Origin: Lactiplantibacillus garii
Lineage (GTDB): Bacteria; Bacillota; Bacilli; Lactobacillales; Lactobacillaceae
Length of the DNA: 64,000 nucleotides
Direction of reading: 5' to 3'
Assembly: GCF_003885105.1 (NCBI RefSeq)
Contig: NZ_QWZQ01000010.1
Span: 1-64,000, forward strand
This document shows positions 1 through 8,157 of the stretch, piece after piece. Every line of letters begins with the position of its first letter. Position 1 is the first letter of the stretch. The notes beneath the pieces were generated by a model that made no database searches, had not been told where the DNA came from, and saw only the letters and a program-made list of their open reading frames with translations. A program made the position numbers and the translations under genes.

Positions 1-122
1 GTCCAGTATTCGCAATTATCGGTATTTTAGCCATCGCGGGTGGCGTTCAGTACTATTCAAACTTTGTTGCCAAGGAGAATGCGACGAGCAAACATTTCAC
101 TGCTTCCCGTAATAACCGCTAG
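1..122 (+). CDS. C-terminal end of a small membrane protein (partial)
   Basis: The window opens inside a reading frame that reads from base 3 to a TAG at 120-122. The visible 39 residues begin with a hydrophobic run (PVFAIIGILAIAGGV) that looks like the end of a transmembrane helix, followed by a short polar, basic tail ending SRNNR. A strong terminator follows within 60 bases, so this is the end of its transcription unit. The family cannot be named from this fragment. Confidence 0.6.
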   Translation, partial: PVFAIIGILAIAGGVQYYSNFVAKENATSKHFTASRNNR

Positions 123-176
123 GCCAACGGGAAACTTTGACCATTCGCACACGTGTGCACATACAATCAAACCATT

Positions 177-213
177 AAAAAAGAACTGATCAATTAAAGA
201 TCAGTTCTTTTTT
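177..213. terminator. Bidirectional rho-independent terminator
   Basis: A perfect 15-bp inverted repeat (177-191 with 199-213) encloses a 7-base loop, with A-run and T-run at the two ends. It sits between the plus-strand fragment ending at 122 and the minus-strand gene ending at 216, so it can serve both. Confidence 0.85.
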
Positions 214-215
214 AA

Positions 216-371
216 TTACTTGATTTTTGGTGTGTGTTCGATGGTTTCAGTCTTACCAGCGGCCCAACGTTGGATCGCAGCGGTTTGCTTTTCGCGACGA
301 ATGCGCTTTTGCTTACCGGCAACTGGCCGACGAGCAGCCCAAGTGTTATATGGTTTTGCAACAACAGTCAT
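216..371 (-). CDS. Small basic hypothetical protein (51 aa)
   Basis: A 51-codon frame on the minus strand starts at the ATG complementary to 369-371. It is preceded by a near-perfect Shine-Dalgarno sequence (AAAGGAGG) about 9 bases upstream and ends just before the bidirectional terminator. The protein (MTVVAKPYNTWAARR...) is strongly basic, rich in Arg, Lys, Ala and Gln, with no membrane segment. This composition would suit a nucleic-acid- or ribosome-associated protein, but I do not recognise the family. The good ribosome binding site and flanking terminator make it a likely real gene despite its size. Confidence 0.6.
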   Translation of the reverse strand: MTVVAKPYNTWAARRPVAGKQKRIRREKQTAAIQRWAAGKTETIEHTPKIK

Positions 372-958
372 AAGAGTATGTCCCTCCTTTGATTAGTCCA
401 ATAACGACTATACTAAAACAAGTATAGCGTAAATTGCAACCGAATTTAACGGAAAAGCTGCCTTTCCCTGAAAAAATTGCATTTCTATTATAACCAATCT
501 TTTGAGAAGTTGTCAAGGCAATATCCTTTACAGAGTGTGAAAGGTGCGCGGCGCTTATTGACGGCGGTTAGCTTAGCATCAATTTGGCATCTTAGAACGG
601 CCAATTTGGTTGTCACCGGCGCAATAGCTGGGGACGATCGTGTCACGCGGCGGCGGGGTGCCTATTTAACGATTTGGAGCGACTATTTAACGATTAACGT
701 CATTTAACCCCATAAATTACCGGATTGGGCAAAATGGCAACTAAAATTTAATTATTAATGACGGGAGCAGGATTGGCCTAGCGTGGAGTTAACACCATTC
801 AACGATTAAATGAACGGTGTCTACCTTAATTAATTCACCATTTCGAACGATTAAGCCCCGTTATTAGACGCTCTAACGTAAACTGTCCGGCTTACACAAA
901 CTGTTAGACACTTTTTATAAAAAATGCTATATTACTTCTAGAAAGTAGGGAAGTTATC
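372..958. other. Gene-free 590-bp intergenic stretch
   Basis: This stretch separates the divergent small basic gene and the TetR regulator. The only longer frame (477-707) lacks a ribosome binding site and resembles no family. A 13-bp direct repeat (CTATTTAACGATT at 662-674 and 683-695) is visible, along with AACTGT direct repeats just upstream of the regulator that could be operators. Nothing else is supported. Confidence 0.5.
926..934 (+). promoter_or_regulatory. Extended -10 promoter of the TetR gene
   Basis: TGC-TATATT is an extended -10 element about 25 bases before the regulator's start codon. A possible TTAGAC -35 at 904-909 has a long 19-base spacer. The AAACTGT direct repeats overlap and precede the -35, a plausible place for autoregulation. 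Confidence 0.45.
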
Positions 959-1588
959 ATGAGTCACGATGTTGACCCGCGCGTGGATAAGACGCGCCGG
1001 CGTTTACGCCAAGCATTAATTACATTATTACAAACCGAAACGGTTGAAAACATTTCCGTTCAGCAGCTGACTAGTACCGCGGCGGTGACCCGGGGGACCT
1101 TTTACCTTCATTATAAAGATAAACCGGCGTTCGTGGATCAGGCCCTAGAAGACCTAGTGACGGAATTGTTTGAGCAAGCCATTGTCACGGTGGGAATTGG
1201 GGACGTGATCACCAACCCGGCCGACCCGTTGCGCCGGGTACGGGTGCTCTCCTTATCCCGGGCGTTGGGGTACATTGACCAGCACGCCGAGGCGTTCAAG
1301 ACGTTGTTGCTGGATCAGCGGCAGTTAGCCGTTAACCGGCGGATCAATCAGCAGTTAACCAAGTGGATGAATCAGTTTTACCACGATTTTGAGGACCAGT
1401 TTGCGGACCTGGAAGTTCCCGTTAGCATTCAGATTGCGTACTACGTCTCAGCCACGGTCGGACTGATCACCGACTGGTTAGCCAACGACATGATCTATAC
1501 GCCGCGCTACCTCACCAAGTGTATTAAAAAGATGCACCACTTAATGACGGTTCGCAACATTAGTTTCACCGATTTTTTCATTCAGTGA
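959..1588 (+). CDS. TetR/AcrR-family transcriptional regulator
   Basis: This 209-residue protein has the TetR layout. Residues about 10-60 form the three-helix DNA-binding domain, with the typical turn and recognition helix around VTRGTFYLHYKDK. A longer helical ligand-binding and dimerisation domain follows. The C-terminal part resembles the group of Firmicutes regulators related to DhaS rather than the classical QacR drug-binding type; that is a family impression only. The start ATG at 959 follows a GGGAAG-like binding site. No adjacent efflux or metabolic gene lies in the same unit (the next gene is rplU with its own promoter), so the target is unknown. Autoregulation is likely. Confidence 0.85.
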   Translation: MSHDVDPRVDKTRRRLRQALITLLQTETVENISVQQLTSTAAVTRGTFYLHYKDKPAFVDQALEDLVTELFEQAIVTVGIGDVITNPADPLRRVRVLSLSRALGYIDQHAEAFKTLLLDQRQLAVNRRINQQLTKWMNQFYHDFEDQFADLEVPVSIQIAYYVSATVGLITDWLANDMIYTPRYLTKCIKKMHHLMTVRNISFTDFFIQ

Positions 1589-1597
1589 AAATCTGAC

Positions 1598-1626
1598 TTG
1601 ACTATTATGAAAAAATTTGATAACAT
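1598..1626 (+). promoter_or_regulatory. Promoter of the rplU operon
   Basis: TTGACT (1598-1603) and TAACAT (1621-1626) are separated by 17 bases, close to the SigA consensus. It lies just after the TetR gene's stop codon and about 120 bases before the L21 start, leaving room for a structured leader. Confidence 0.65.
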
Positions 1627-1632
1627 TTTCCT

Positions 1633-1745
1633 GTTGTATTTGTGGACTTCTACAGCTACAACCGCACGAGTTGAGTATTAAGTTCAGTTTCTGACGCTTA
1701 ATTCGGCGAGTCTAAGTGATTCATAATTTAAGGAGGTGCACAAAC
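1633..1745 (+). ncRNA. Probable L21-type ribosomal protein leader
   Basis: About 115 bases lie between the rplU promoter and the GTG start. They contain paired segments around GGACTTC...GCGAGTC and AGTTCAG...GACGCTTAA and no coding potential. Firmicutes rplU genes are usually preceded by the L21 leader, a structured element thought to allow feedback control by L21. Position and length fit; the assignment rests on context and an approximate fold, not on a model match. Confidence 0.5.
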
Positions 1746-2054
1746 GTGTACGCAATTATTGTAACTGGTGGTAAACAATATAAAGTTGAAGCAGGTCAAG
1801 CTATCTACGTTGAAAAACTTGATGCTGCAGCTGGTGACAAGGTTACTTTTGATCAAGTAGTCTTTGTCGGCGGCGACACAACCAAGATTGGTACCCCTAC
1901 TGTTGATGGTGCGACGGTTGAAGGTACTGTTGAAAAACAAGGCCGTGACCGTAAAGTGGTTACTTTCAAGTACAAGGCCAAGAAGGGCCAACATACTAAG
2001 AAGGGTCATCGCCAACCATATACTAAGGTAACGATCGACACAATTAATGCATAA
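1746..2054 (+). CDS. rplU: 50S ribosomal protein L21
   Basis: L21 binds 23S rRNA in the large subunit near L20. The 102-residue product matches the family throughout: the N-terminal [13 protein letters not shown] strand and the basic C-terminal [19 protein letters not shown] segment that contacts RNA. A GTG start at 1746 is chosen because AAGGAGGT ends eight bases upstream and the family begins with MYAII; a longer frame from 1716 would be an artefact. It heads the conserved rplU-prp-rpmA operon. Confidence 0.97.
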   Translation: MYAIIVTGGKQYKVEAGQAIYVEKLDAAAGDKVTFDQVVFVGGDTTKIGTPTVDGATVEGTVEKQGRDRKVVTFKYKAKKGQHTKKGHRQPYTKVTIDTINA

Positions 2055-2074
2055 TTAAGAAAGTAGGCATTCTC

Positions 2075-2410
2075 ATGATTCAGGCAACCATTTCTCGTAA
2101 TCACAACGGTCGGGTGACCGCTTTTAAATTAACGGGACATGCTGATTCAGGTGCTTATGGACAAGACATCGTGTGTGCGGCGGTTTCGGTGTTAGCAATC
2201 AGTACGGTCAACGGGATCGAACAAGTTGCCCACTTAAAGCCCGCGGTTCAGAGTGATGAAACGAACGGGGGCTTACTAATTGCGGATTTTTCTAAGCTGG
2301 ACTTAGAAAATCAACAATTACAAACGTTACTCGAAAGTTTCACGCTCGGATTAAACGATGTTGCCACGAACTACGGAGATTACATCCAGGTTCGTGAACA
2401 AACACGATAA
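2075..2410 (+). CDS. prp: Ribosomal-processing cysteine protease Prp
   Basis: Prp (formerly YsxB, DUF464) is a small cysteine protease that removes the N-terminal extension of ribosomal protein L27 in Firmicutes. The 111-residue product carries the catalytic pair in its signature: His22 in TGHAD and Cys34 in DIVCAAVS. It lies between rplU and rpmA, the invariant position of this family, and the downstream L27 has the expected cleavable extension. Processing is essential for ribosome assembly in Staphylococcus aureus; the same role is inferred here. Confidence 0.95.
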   Translation: MIQATISRNHNGRVTAFKLTGHADSGAYGQDIVCAAVSVLAISTVNGIEQVAHLKPAVQSDETNGGLLIADFSKLDLENQQLQTLLESFTLGLNDVATNYGDYIQVREQTR

Positions 2411-2434
2411 CCACATTCGGAGGTGGACTTTACT

Positions 2435-2713
2435 ATGTTAATGAACTTGCAATTCTTCAGTCACCATAAAGGTGGCGGTTCAACTGCCAACGGTCGTGAT
2501 TCAGCTGGTCGGCGTTTAGGTGCCAAGCGGGCTGACGGCCAAACGGTTAAGAATGGGAACATTCTTTATCGTCAACGCGGAACTCACATTTACCCAGGTG
2601 TAAACGTTGGTCGCGGTGGTGACGATACGTTATTTGCCATGGCAGACGGTGTCGTTCGTTTTGAACGTAAAGGTCGCGACAAGCGCCAAGTCTCTGTTTA
2701 CCCAGCAGAATAA
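2435..2713 (+). CDS. rpmA: 50S ribosomal protein L27 with cleavable N-terminus
   Basis: L27 reaches into the peptidyl transferase centre with its N-terminal tail. The 92-residue protein starts [17 protein letters not shown]: the LQFF motif is the Prp recognition site, and cleavage after the second Phe would expose SHHKGG. The ATG at 2435 follows GGAGGTGG by nine bases; an upstream in-frame GTG overlaps that site and is rejected. The rest ([21 protein letters not shown]) is canonical L27. A terminator follows 14 bases after the stop, closing the operon. Confidence 0.97.
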   Translation: MLMNLQFFSHHKGGGSTANGRDSAGRRLGAKRADGQTVKNGNILYRQRGTHIYPGVNVGRGGDDTLFAMADGVVRFERKGRDKRQVSVYPAE

Positions 2714-2727
2714 TAAAGAGTATGAGA

Positions 2728-2754
2728 AGAGCCTCTGAGGGGGCTCTTTTTTTT
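2728..2754 (+). terminator. Terminator of the rplU-prp-rpmA operon
   Basis: AGAGCC and GGCTCT form a stem around a short loop, followed by eight T residues, immediately after rpmA. Confidence 0.85.
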
Positions 2755-2799
2755 CGAGAGTGTGAGGTCCGAGCGGGTGGCTTTGAGCATTGCCTAGCT

Positions 2800-3066
2800 A
2801 TCAGTGCTATGCGGTTTGTGCATGGTACTGATAGCGTAGCAAGCGCAGAAGGCAGCTCGGCCCGAACACATTTCGGCAATCAAGGTAGGGGCGCGTACTG
2901 TTTTTGCATTGTATGACTAGCGTAGCAAGCGGAGCGACCAGCTTAACCCGAACACGTTTCGGCAATTAGAATAAGGACGTGCGGTTTGTGCATGGTACTG
3001 GTGACGTAGCTAACCGCAGGACGCAGTCTGACCCAAACACGTTTCGGCAATCCGGTTAGAACGTGC
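2800..3066. repeat. Three degenerate tandem repeats of about 85 bp
   Basis: The gene-free stretch between rpmA and the pepP-like gene (2755-3192) contains three aligned copies, ending with CATTTCGGCAAT or CGTTTCGGCAAT at 2880, 2966 and 3051, so the period is 86 and 85 bases. Copies one and three share an identical 20-base start (GCGGTTTGTGCATGGTACTG at 2811 and 2981); all share GTAGC and CCSAACAC-TTTCGGCAAT. Short open frames cross it but have no ribosome binding sites. The block shares short motifs with the dispersed repeat of 46-58 kb. Confidence 0.75.
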
Positions 3067-3153
3067 CTTAGTCTTTGACTCGTTTCTGCCAGCGTTAATT
3101 TCCACGCGTATTGACGTGAGTTATAACTGAATTTCATCAATTTTGATATAGTT

Positions 3154-3162
3154 TGGTATAAT
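3154..3162 (+). promoter_or_regulatory. Extended -10 promoter of the aminopeptidase gene
   Basis: TGG-TATAAT is a consensus extended -10 hexamer 31 bases upstream of the start codon, just after the tandem repeat array. No convincing -35 is visible, as is common with extended -10 promoters. Confidence 0.6.
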
Positions 3163-3192
3163 AGAGCACGTAGTATGAATGGGAGTGACTTA

Positions 3193-4257
3193 ATGTCGAG
3201 TCGAATTGAACGGTTACAACAAACCTTTGAGGGGCTAAAAATTGACGCGTTCCTAGTTTCGAGCGAAGCTAATTTACACTACTTAACGGGAATGGCGGAT
3301 ATGGCCGGTGACGGCTACTTACTAGTTTTAAGCGACGACGTCTATTTGATTACGGATGCCCGTTATCAAACGGCGTTTGCCAACCAGTACGATCAGCAGC
3401 ACTTGGTAATTACCCGGGACTACCTGGGTGCCGTGTGTGCGTTGATTGCCAAGCACCAAACCGGCGTGATGGGCTTTGAAGACGATTTGCCGTACGCCGC
3501 GTACAGCTACTTGGATGAAAACCTAGTTAGTGACTTAGTGGCGTTACCAGCCGTCGTTGATACGTTACGGATCACCAAGGAAGCGGACGAAATCGCCAAG
3601 CTGCGGGCGTCCGCTAAACTGGCCGACGCCGGCTTTGCTTACGTAACTAGCATTGTCCGGCCGGGAATGCGTGAAATTGACGTCAGCAACTTGTTAGACG
3701 CCTTTATGCGCAGTCACGGTGCCAGCAACCCGTCGTTTACCACCATCGTGGTTGGTGGCGCCCGGGCGGCCTTGCCCCACGGAACGGCGTCAACCGCGTT
3801 ACTGGAAGCTGGCCAAATGGTGACGTTAGATTTCGGCTACTTTTTAAACGAGTACACTTCTGACATGACCCGGACCTTCGCGCTCGGTGAACCGGACGCT
3901 AAGCTTAAGACGGCCTACGCGGCGGTGCAGACCGCGCAACAAATGGTGGTCGACCACGTCCAAGCGGGGGCGAACAGTGCCGAACTTGACGCCGTTGGCC
4001 GGGACTTCTTGACGCAAGCGGGTTACGGCGAAGCCTTTAACCACGGGATGGGTCACGGCATCGGCCTGGCCATTCACGAAGGGCCGTTAATTTCTAAAAA
4101 CACGAACAATCAGTTAGTGGCCAACAGCGTGGTCACCGTGGAACCCGGCGTTTATTTCCCAGGTCTGGGTGGCATGCGAATTGAAGACGACGTGTTGGTC
4201 ACGAACGACGGGCACGAACGCTTAACTAAAGCAACCCGTGAATTACTTATTTTATAG
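3193..4257 (+). CDS. pepP: M24-family Xaa-Pro aminopeptidase
   Basis: A cytosolic metallopeptidase of the M24 (pita-bread) family, which removes N-terminal residues preceding proline. The 354-residue protein has an N-terminal creatinase-like domain (about 1-120) and a catalytic C-terminal domain with the dinuclear metal ligands: LDFGYFLNEYTSDMTRTF (two Asp), HGMGHGIGLAIHEGP (His), and VEPGVYFP with GGMRIEDD (two Glu). The ATG at 3193 is preferred over an in-frame ATG at 3175 because GGGAGTGA lies six bases upstream. In lactobacilli this gene regularly precedes efp, as here. PepQ-type prolidase specificity cannot be excluded from sequence alone. Confidence 0.92.
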   Translation: MSSRIERLQQTFEGLKIDAFLVSSEANLHYLTGMADMAGDGYLLVLSDDVYLITDARYQTAFANQYDQQHLVITRDYLGAVCALIAKHQTGVMGFEDDLPYAAYSYLDENLVSDLVALPAVVDTLRITKEADEIAKLRASAKLADAGFAYVTSIVRPGMREIDVSNLLDAFMRSHGASNPSFTTIVVGGARAALPHGTASTALLEAGQMVTLDFGYFLNEYTSDMTRTFALGEPDAKLKTAYAAVQTAQQMVVDHVQAGANSAELDAVGRDFLTQAGYGEAFNHGMGHGIGLAIHEGPLISKNTNNQLVANSVVTVEPGVYFPGLGGMRIEDDVLVTNDGHERLTKATRELLIL

Positions 4258-4326
4258 TTAAGACAGTTGTCAGGACGGCTCCGTCTTGTTATAGTAATAA
4301 AGATATCTTCTAGGAGGACTTATAAT

Positions 4327-4884
4327 ATGATTTCAACTGCAGATTTTAAAAATGGTTTAACCATTGAAGTAGACAACGCAATTTGGCGCATCGTGGAATT
4401 CCAGCACGTTAAGCCTGGTAAGGGTGGCGCGTTTGTTCGTTCAAAGCTTAAGAACTTACGGACCGGTGCCGTTCAAGATAAGACTTTCCGTGCCGGTGCG
4501 CGGATGGAACAAGCCCCAATCGACAAGAGTACGATGCAGTACCTTTACGAAGATGGTGGCAACTACGTCTTCATGAACACCGATACCTACGAACAAATTG
4601 AAATTCCTGGCGAACAAATTCAAAACGAATTGAAGTTCTTGAAGGAAAACATGGAAGTTTCCGTAACCATGTACAACAACGAAGTGTTAGGCATCGACTT
4701 ACCAAACACCGTGACCTTGGAAGTTAAGGAAACGGAACCGGGTATTAAGGGCGACACCGCTTCCGGTGGTTCCAAGCCCGCTACTTTGGAAACCGGTGCG
4801 ATCATTCAAGTGCCATTCTTCGTTAAGGCTGGCGACAAGCTGATTGTTAACACCGTTGACAGCACCTACGTTTCACGGGCTTAA
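4327..4884 (+). CDS. efp: Translation elongation factor P
   Basis: EF-P binds between the P and E sites and helps ribosomes stalled on polyproline stretches. The 185-residue protein has the three beta-barrel domains of the family. The tip loop of domain I reads [10 protein letters not shown] with Lys32, the residue modified in many bacteria; the modification pathway here is unknown. A perfect AGGAGG lies nine bases before the ATG at 4327. It follows the aminopeptidase gene with a 70-base gap containing a small GACGG/CCGTC hairpin. Confidence 0.97.
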   Translation: MISTADFKNGLTIEVDNAIWRIVEFQHVKPGKGGAFVRSKLKNLRTGAVQDKTFRAGARMEQAPIDKSTMQYLYEDGGNYVFMNTDTYEQIEIPGEQIQNELKFLKENMEVSVTMYNNEVLGIDLPNTVTLEVKETEPGIKGDTASGGSKPATLETGAIIQVPFFVKAGDKLIVNTVDSTYVSRA

Positions 4885-4930
4885 TTCAACGAACTAGAAC
4901 CGGCAAACATGGAATTGGAGGAATGTCAAA

Positions 4931-5389
4931 ATGGCTGACAGTAGCAACATTACGTTACAAAGTAAAGAACCCAGCTTAGGACAAATTCAAATTGCACCAG
5001 AAGTGCTTGAAATCATCGTTGGTATCGCGGTAAGTCAGATTGATGGCGTTAACCGGATGCAGGGAACGATTTCTTCCAGTGTAAATGAGTTGTTCGGTCG
5101 TAAGAAGAGTCTCGGTAAGGGTGTCAAGTTGACGATCGTTGACGACCAAATCAGCGTGGACGTCTACGCCTACTTAAACTACGGGGTGTCCGTACCAAAA
5201 GTCGCGTTAGCCATCCAGGATAAGGTCAAACAACAGATCCTGTTCATGACGGACTTGGCCTTAAGCGAAGTTAACGTGCACATTACCGGGATCGTTACTG
5301 AAAAGACGGAGAGCGCCATTGACCCGAACAATCTTTTTGGTGATGAAGACCCCGAAACTGATCAAAATGAAGATGGTGAAGAATCTTGA
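4931..5389 (+). CDS. yqhY: Asp23/Gls24 family protein YqhY
   Basis: A 152-residue Asp23/Gls24 (DUF322) protein with the conserved pattern ISVDVYAYLNYGVSVPKVA. The gene lies between efp and nusB; in Bacillus the same gene sits beside accBC and has been tied to control of acetyl-CoA carboxylase, but accBC is absent here, as usual in lactobacilli. The C-terminus is acidic. Its TGA stop overlaps the TTG start of nusB, so the two are probably translationally coupled. A paralogue of the same family lies at 30105 next to the FakA-like gene. Confidence 0.9.
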   Translation: MADSSNITLQSKEPSLGQIQIAPEVLEIIVGIAVSQIDGVNRMQGTISSSVNELFGRKKSLGKGVKLTIVDDQISVDVYAYLNYGVSVPKVALAIQDKVKQQILFMTDLALSEVNVHITGIVTEKTESAIDPNNLFGDEDPETDQNEDGEES

Positions 5390-5805
5390 GTTTAACGCGT
5401 CATGAAATCCGGGAAAAGGCGTTTCAAGCGCTATTTGCCTTGAACGCTAACCCGGACGCTGATGAAAATCAGCTTTTCCAACAGTTACTCAACCCGGACG
5501 AGACCGCTGAAATGGAAATTCCGGCCTATCTCAGTACGCTGGTAACTGGTGTTCGTGAACATCAAGCGGAATTAGACGCCCAGATTCAACCGTACCTTAG
5601 CCAAACGTGGTCGTTAGACCGGTTGGCTAAGACCGATTTAATCATTTTGCGCATCGCGTTCTTCGAATTAAAGTTCGTCGACGACGTGCCGGATAAAGTG
5701 GCGGTCAACGAAGCAATCGAATTAACCAAGGCGTTCAGCGATGATCGTTCACGGAAATTCGTGAGTGGGGTCCTGGGTAAGGCCGTTACCAACCAAGCGC
5801 TTTAG
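5386..5805 (+). CDS. nusB: Transcription antitermination factor NusB
   Basis: NusB pairs with S10 (NusE) and binds boxA RNA to promote rRNA antitermination. The 139-residue all-helical protein has the family signature of LDRLAKTDLIILRIAFFEL and AVNEAIELTKAFSDDRSRKFVSGVLGK. It starts with TTG at 5386, overlapping the yqhY stop by four bases (TTGA); the N-terminus MSLTRHEIREKAFQALF matches the family, supporting this start. A strong terminator follows. Confidence 0.95.
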   Translation: MSLTRHEIREKAFQALFALNANPDADENQLFQQLLNPDETAEMEIPAYLSTLVTGVREHQAELDAQIQPYLSQTWSLDRLAKTDLIILRIAFFELKFVDDVPDKVAVNEAIELTKAFSDDRSRKFVSGVLGKAVTNQAL

Positions 5806-5840
5806 TCTAAAACCGAACAATTATATGTTCAACCCGAAAA

Positions 5841-5866
5841 GTCTGGCACTTTGCCAGACTTTTTTT
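5841..5866 (+). terminator. Terminator after nusB
   Basis: GTCTGGCA and TGCCAGAC form a perfect 8-bp stem with a 3-base loop, followed by seven T residues. Confidence 0.9.
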
Positions 5867-5909
5867 AATAACTTATCATTCTACTTCCTACTTTTTTGGC
5901 TCGGGACTA

Positions 5910-5918
5910 TGCTAAAAT
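5910..5918 (+). promoter_or_regulatory. Extended -10 promoter of the folD operon
   Basis: TGC-TAAAAT lies 33 bases before the folD start and after the nusB terminator. No clear -35 is seen. Confidence 0.5.
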
Positions 5919-5950
5919 GAAACCAGACAAAAAGAGGGAGCGTGGCACGC

Positions 5951-6808
5951 GTGACGAAGATTATTGATGGTAAGGCGGTCGCCAAACAGGTGAACGAAGC
6001 AACCGCAAAGCAAGTTGCAGCATTAGTCGCCCAAGGCGTTCAGCCCGGAATTGCAGTGATCATTGTGGGGGAAGACCCCGCAAGCAAGATTTATGTACGT
6101 AACAAAAATCGCAAGGCAACCAAGTTAGGGATGCATTCGATTGTTCGGCAATTGCCGGCAACCACCACCCAGGAAGAATTACTGGCCGTTATCGCGGAAT
6201 ATAACGCCGATGACAGCATTCACGGGATTTTGGTCCAGTCGCCACTGCCGAAACAAATCAATGAACCGCTGATTACGATGGCAATTGACCCGCACAAGGA
6301 CGTGGACGGTTTCCATCCGGCTAACGTCGGTAAGTTAGTGACGAACTTTCCGGGGAATTACCCGGTCGCTAACACGCCCCGCGGTATTATGACCATGTTA
6401 AAGGCGTACGGGGTCAATCCCGCCGGTAAAACGGCGGTCGTGATTGGGCGTAGTACGATCGTGGGTAAGCCGATGGCGGCGTTACTAACCAACGCCAACG
6501 CCACCGTGACGGTCGCCCACAGTCGCACCCACCATTTAAAGGACGTCGCCAAAACGGCGGACATTTTAGTGGTGGCGACCGGGATCACCCACCTGATCAA
6601 CGGTGAGGATATCAAACCGGGCGCGACCGTGATCGACGTCGGCATGGACCGGGACGAAAGCGGTAAGTTGACCGGGGACGTGGACTTTGAGTCGGCCCAG
6701 GGCGTGGCCGGTTTAATTACCCCCGTACCGGGTGGGGTTGGCCCGATGACCATCGCCACCCTGATGCAAACCACGGTTGAACTTGCAAAATGGAGTGATC
6801 GTAAGTGA
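5951..6808 (+). CDS. folD: Methylenetetrahydrofolate dehydrogenase/cyclohydrolase
   Basis: FolD interconverts 5,10-methylene- and 10-formyl-tetrahydrofolate, supplying one-carbon units for purines and for formyl-Met-tRNA (fmt is downstream in this window). The 285-residue product has the substrate motif YVRNKNRKATKLG with the catalytic Lys, GILVQSPLP, the Rossmann segment VVIGRSTIVGKP and the C-terminal PGGVGPMTIATLM signature. I chose GTG at 5951 because GAGGGAG lies ten bases upstream; GTG at 5942 is only one base from it. Its stop overlaps the xseA start (GTGA), so it opens a five-gene operon. Confidence 0.95.
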   Translation: MTKIIDGKAVAKQVNEATAKQVAALVAQGVQPGIAVIIVGEDPASKIYVRNKNRKATKLGMHSIVRQLPATTTQEELLAVIAEYNADDSIHGILVQSPLPKQINEPLITMAIDPHKDVDGFHPANVGKLVTNFPGNYPVANTPRGIMTMLKAYGVNPAGKTAVVIGRSTIVGKPMAALLTNANATVTVAHSRTHHLKDVAKTADILVVATGITHLINGEDIKPGATVIDVGMDRDESGKLTGDVDFESAQGVAGLITPVPGGVGPMTIATLMQTTVELAKWSDRK

Positions 6809-8157
6809 GTGACAGTCAACAATATTTGACAGTTTCCGCATTAACTCAGTATTTAAAACGTAAATTTGAAGTCGACCCGTATTTGGGCAAGGTATACTTG
6901 ACTGGTGAAATTTCTAACTACCGGCCGCGCCCGAACACCCACCAGTACTTTAGCTTAAAGGACGACCACGCCAAAATTTCGGCGATCATGTTCAAGTCGG
7001 CCTTTGCCAAGGTGAAATTCCGTCCCGAAGAGGGGATGAAGGTGCTGGTAGTCGGTCGCATCGGTTTATACGAGCCGAGCGGCAGTTATCAGATCTACGT
7101 GGAACGCATGGAACCGGACGGCGTGGGCGCGTTGTACCAAGCCTACGAACAATTAAAGAAAAAGTTAGCGGCTGAGGGCTTATTTAATGCGCCCAAAAAG
7201 CCGCTTGCGCGTTTTCCTAAACGCATCGCGGTGGTGACGAGTCGCAGCGGGGCCGTGATCCGTGACATCATTACGACGGCCCGCCGGCGCTACCCGATCG
7301 CCCAGATCGTCTTGTTTCCGGCGCAGGTCCAAGGTGACGCGGCGGCGCCCGAAATTGCCCGCCAAATTGAACGGGCCAACGCGACCGGTAACTTTGACAC
7401 CCTGATCATCGGGCGCGGGGGTGGTTCGATCGAAGACCTGTGGCCGTTTAACGAAGAAGTGGTCGCCCGGGCGATCGCGGCGAGCCAATTGCCGGTGATT
7501 TCCTCGGTCGGGCACGAAACCGACACGACGATCGCCGACCTGGTCGCCGACGTGCGGGCCGCCACGCCGACCGCCGCGGCCGAATTAGCGGTACCGGTCT
7601 TTAACGACGTTCTGTTACAATTAAAGCAGGACCAGACGCGGGTACTGAACGCCTTTCAAAACCTGGTTCAGCGTGACCGGCAACGCTTAAACAAGTTAAG
7701 TACGTCGTACGTTTTTACCCAGCCGAACCGGTTGTACGAAGGCTACTTACAAAAGCTAGACTTTTTAAGCGAACGCTTAAAGCAGGCCGGTCAAACTAAC
7801 GTGAACCAGGCGGAACAGCAGTACCAGCGCTTAGCCCAGCGGTTAGCCCAACGCACGCCGATTCACCAGGTCAACCAGGCGCAAACGCAGGTAACTAACC
7901 TGGCCCAGCGGTTAGAACGCAGTACCCAGCTCGTGATGCAACGCAAGCAGCAGCGGCTGGCGCAGACCGTGCAGTCGTTGGACCTATTAAGTCCGTTAAA
8001 GATCATGGGTCGCGGGTACGCGTTCGTCACGGCCGACAAGCAGGTCGTCCATACCGTGAAGCAGGTCCAACCGGAGCAAGCGGTGGCGATTCACTTTGCG
8101 GACGGGACGGCCCAAGCCCAAATCACGAGTACCGATGGAGGAAAACAAAATGGCTGA
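6805..8157 (+). CDS. xseA: Exodeoxyribonuclease VII large subunit
   Basis: XseA is the catalytic subunit of the single-strand-specific exonuclease VII. The 450-residue protein has an N-terminal OB-fold (about 1-100), the catalytic domain with the family motif [16 protein letters not shown], and a long Gln/Arg-rich helical C-terminal region expected to form the coiled coil that binds several XseB subunits. It starts with GTG overlapping folD and its end overlaps xseB by eight bases, consistent with coupled translation of the complex. Confidence 0.96.
   Translation: MSDSQQYLTVSALTQYLKRKFEVDPYLGKVYLTGEISNYRPRPNTHQYFSLKDDHAKISAIMFKSAFAKVKFRPEEGMKVLVVGRIGLYEPSGSYQIYVERMEPDGVGALYQAYEQLKKKLAAEGLFNAPKKPLARFPKRIAVVTSRSGAVIRDIITTARRRYPIAQIVLFPAQVQGDAAAPEIARQIERANATGNFDTLIIGRGGGSIEDLWPFNEEVVARAIAASQLPVISSVGHETDTTIADLVADVRAATPTAAAELAVPVFNDVLLQLKQDQTRVLNAFQNLVQRDRQRLNKLSTSYVFTQPNRLYEGYLQKLDFLSERLKQAGQTNVNQAEQQYQRLAQRLAQRTPIHQVNQAQTQVTNLAQRLERSTQLVMQRKQQRLAQTVQSLDLLSPLKIMGRGYAFVTADKQVVHTVKQVQPEQAVAIHFADGTAQAQITSTDGGKQNG

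Noticed and set aside
477-707. 76-codon open frame upstream of the TetR gene
   Set aside because: No ribosome binding site, atypical composition, no recognisable motif, and it runs through repeat-like DNA.
2722-3140. Short open frames on both strands between rpmA and the aminopeptidase gene
   Set aside because: They cross the terminator and the degenerate tandem repeats, and lack binding sites; the repeat structure explains the sequence better.
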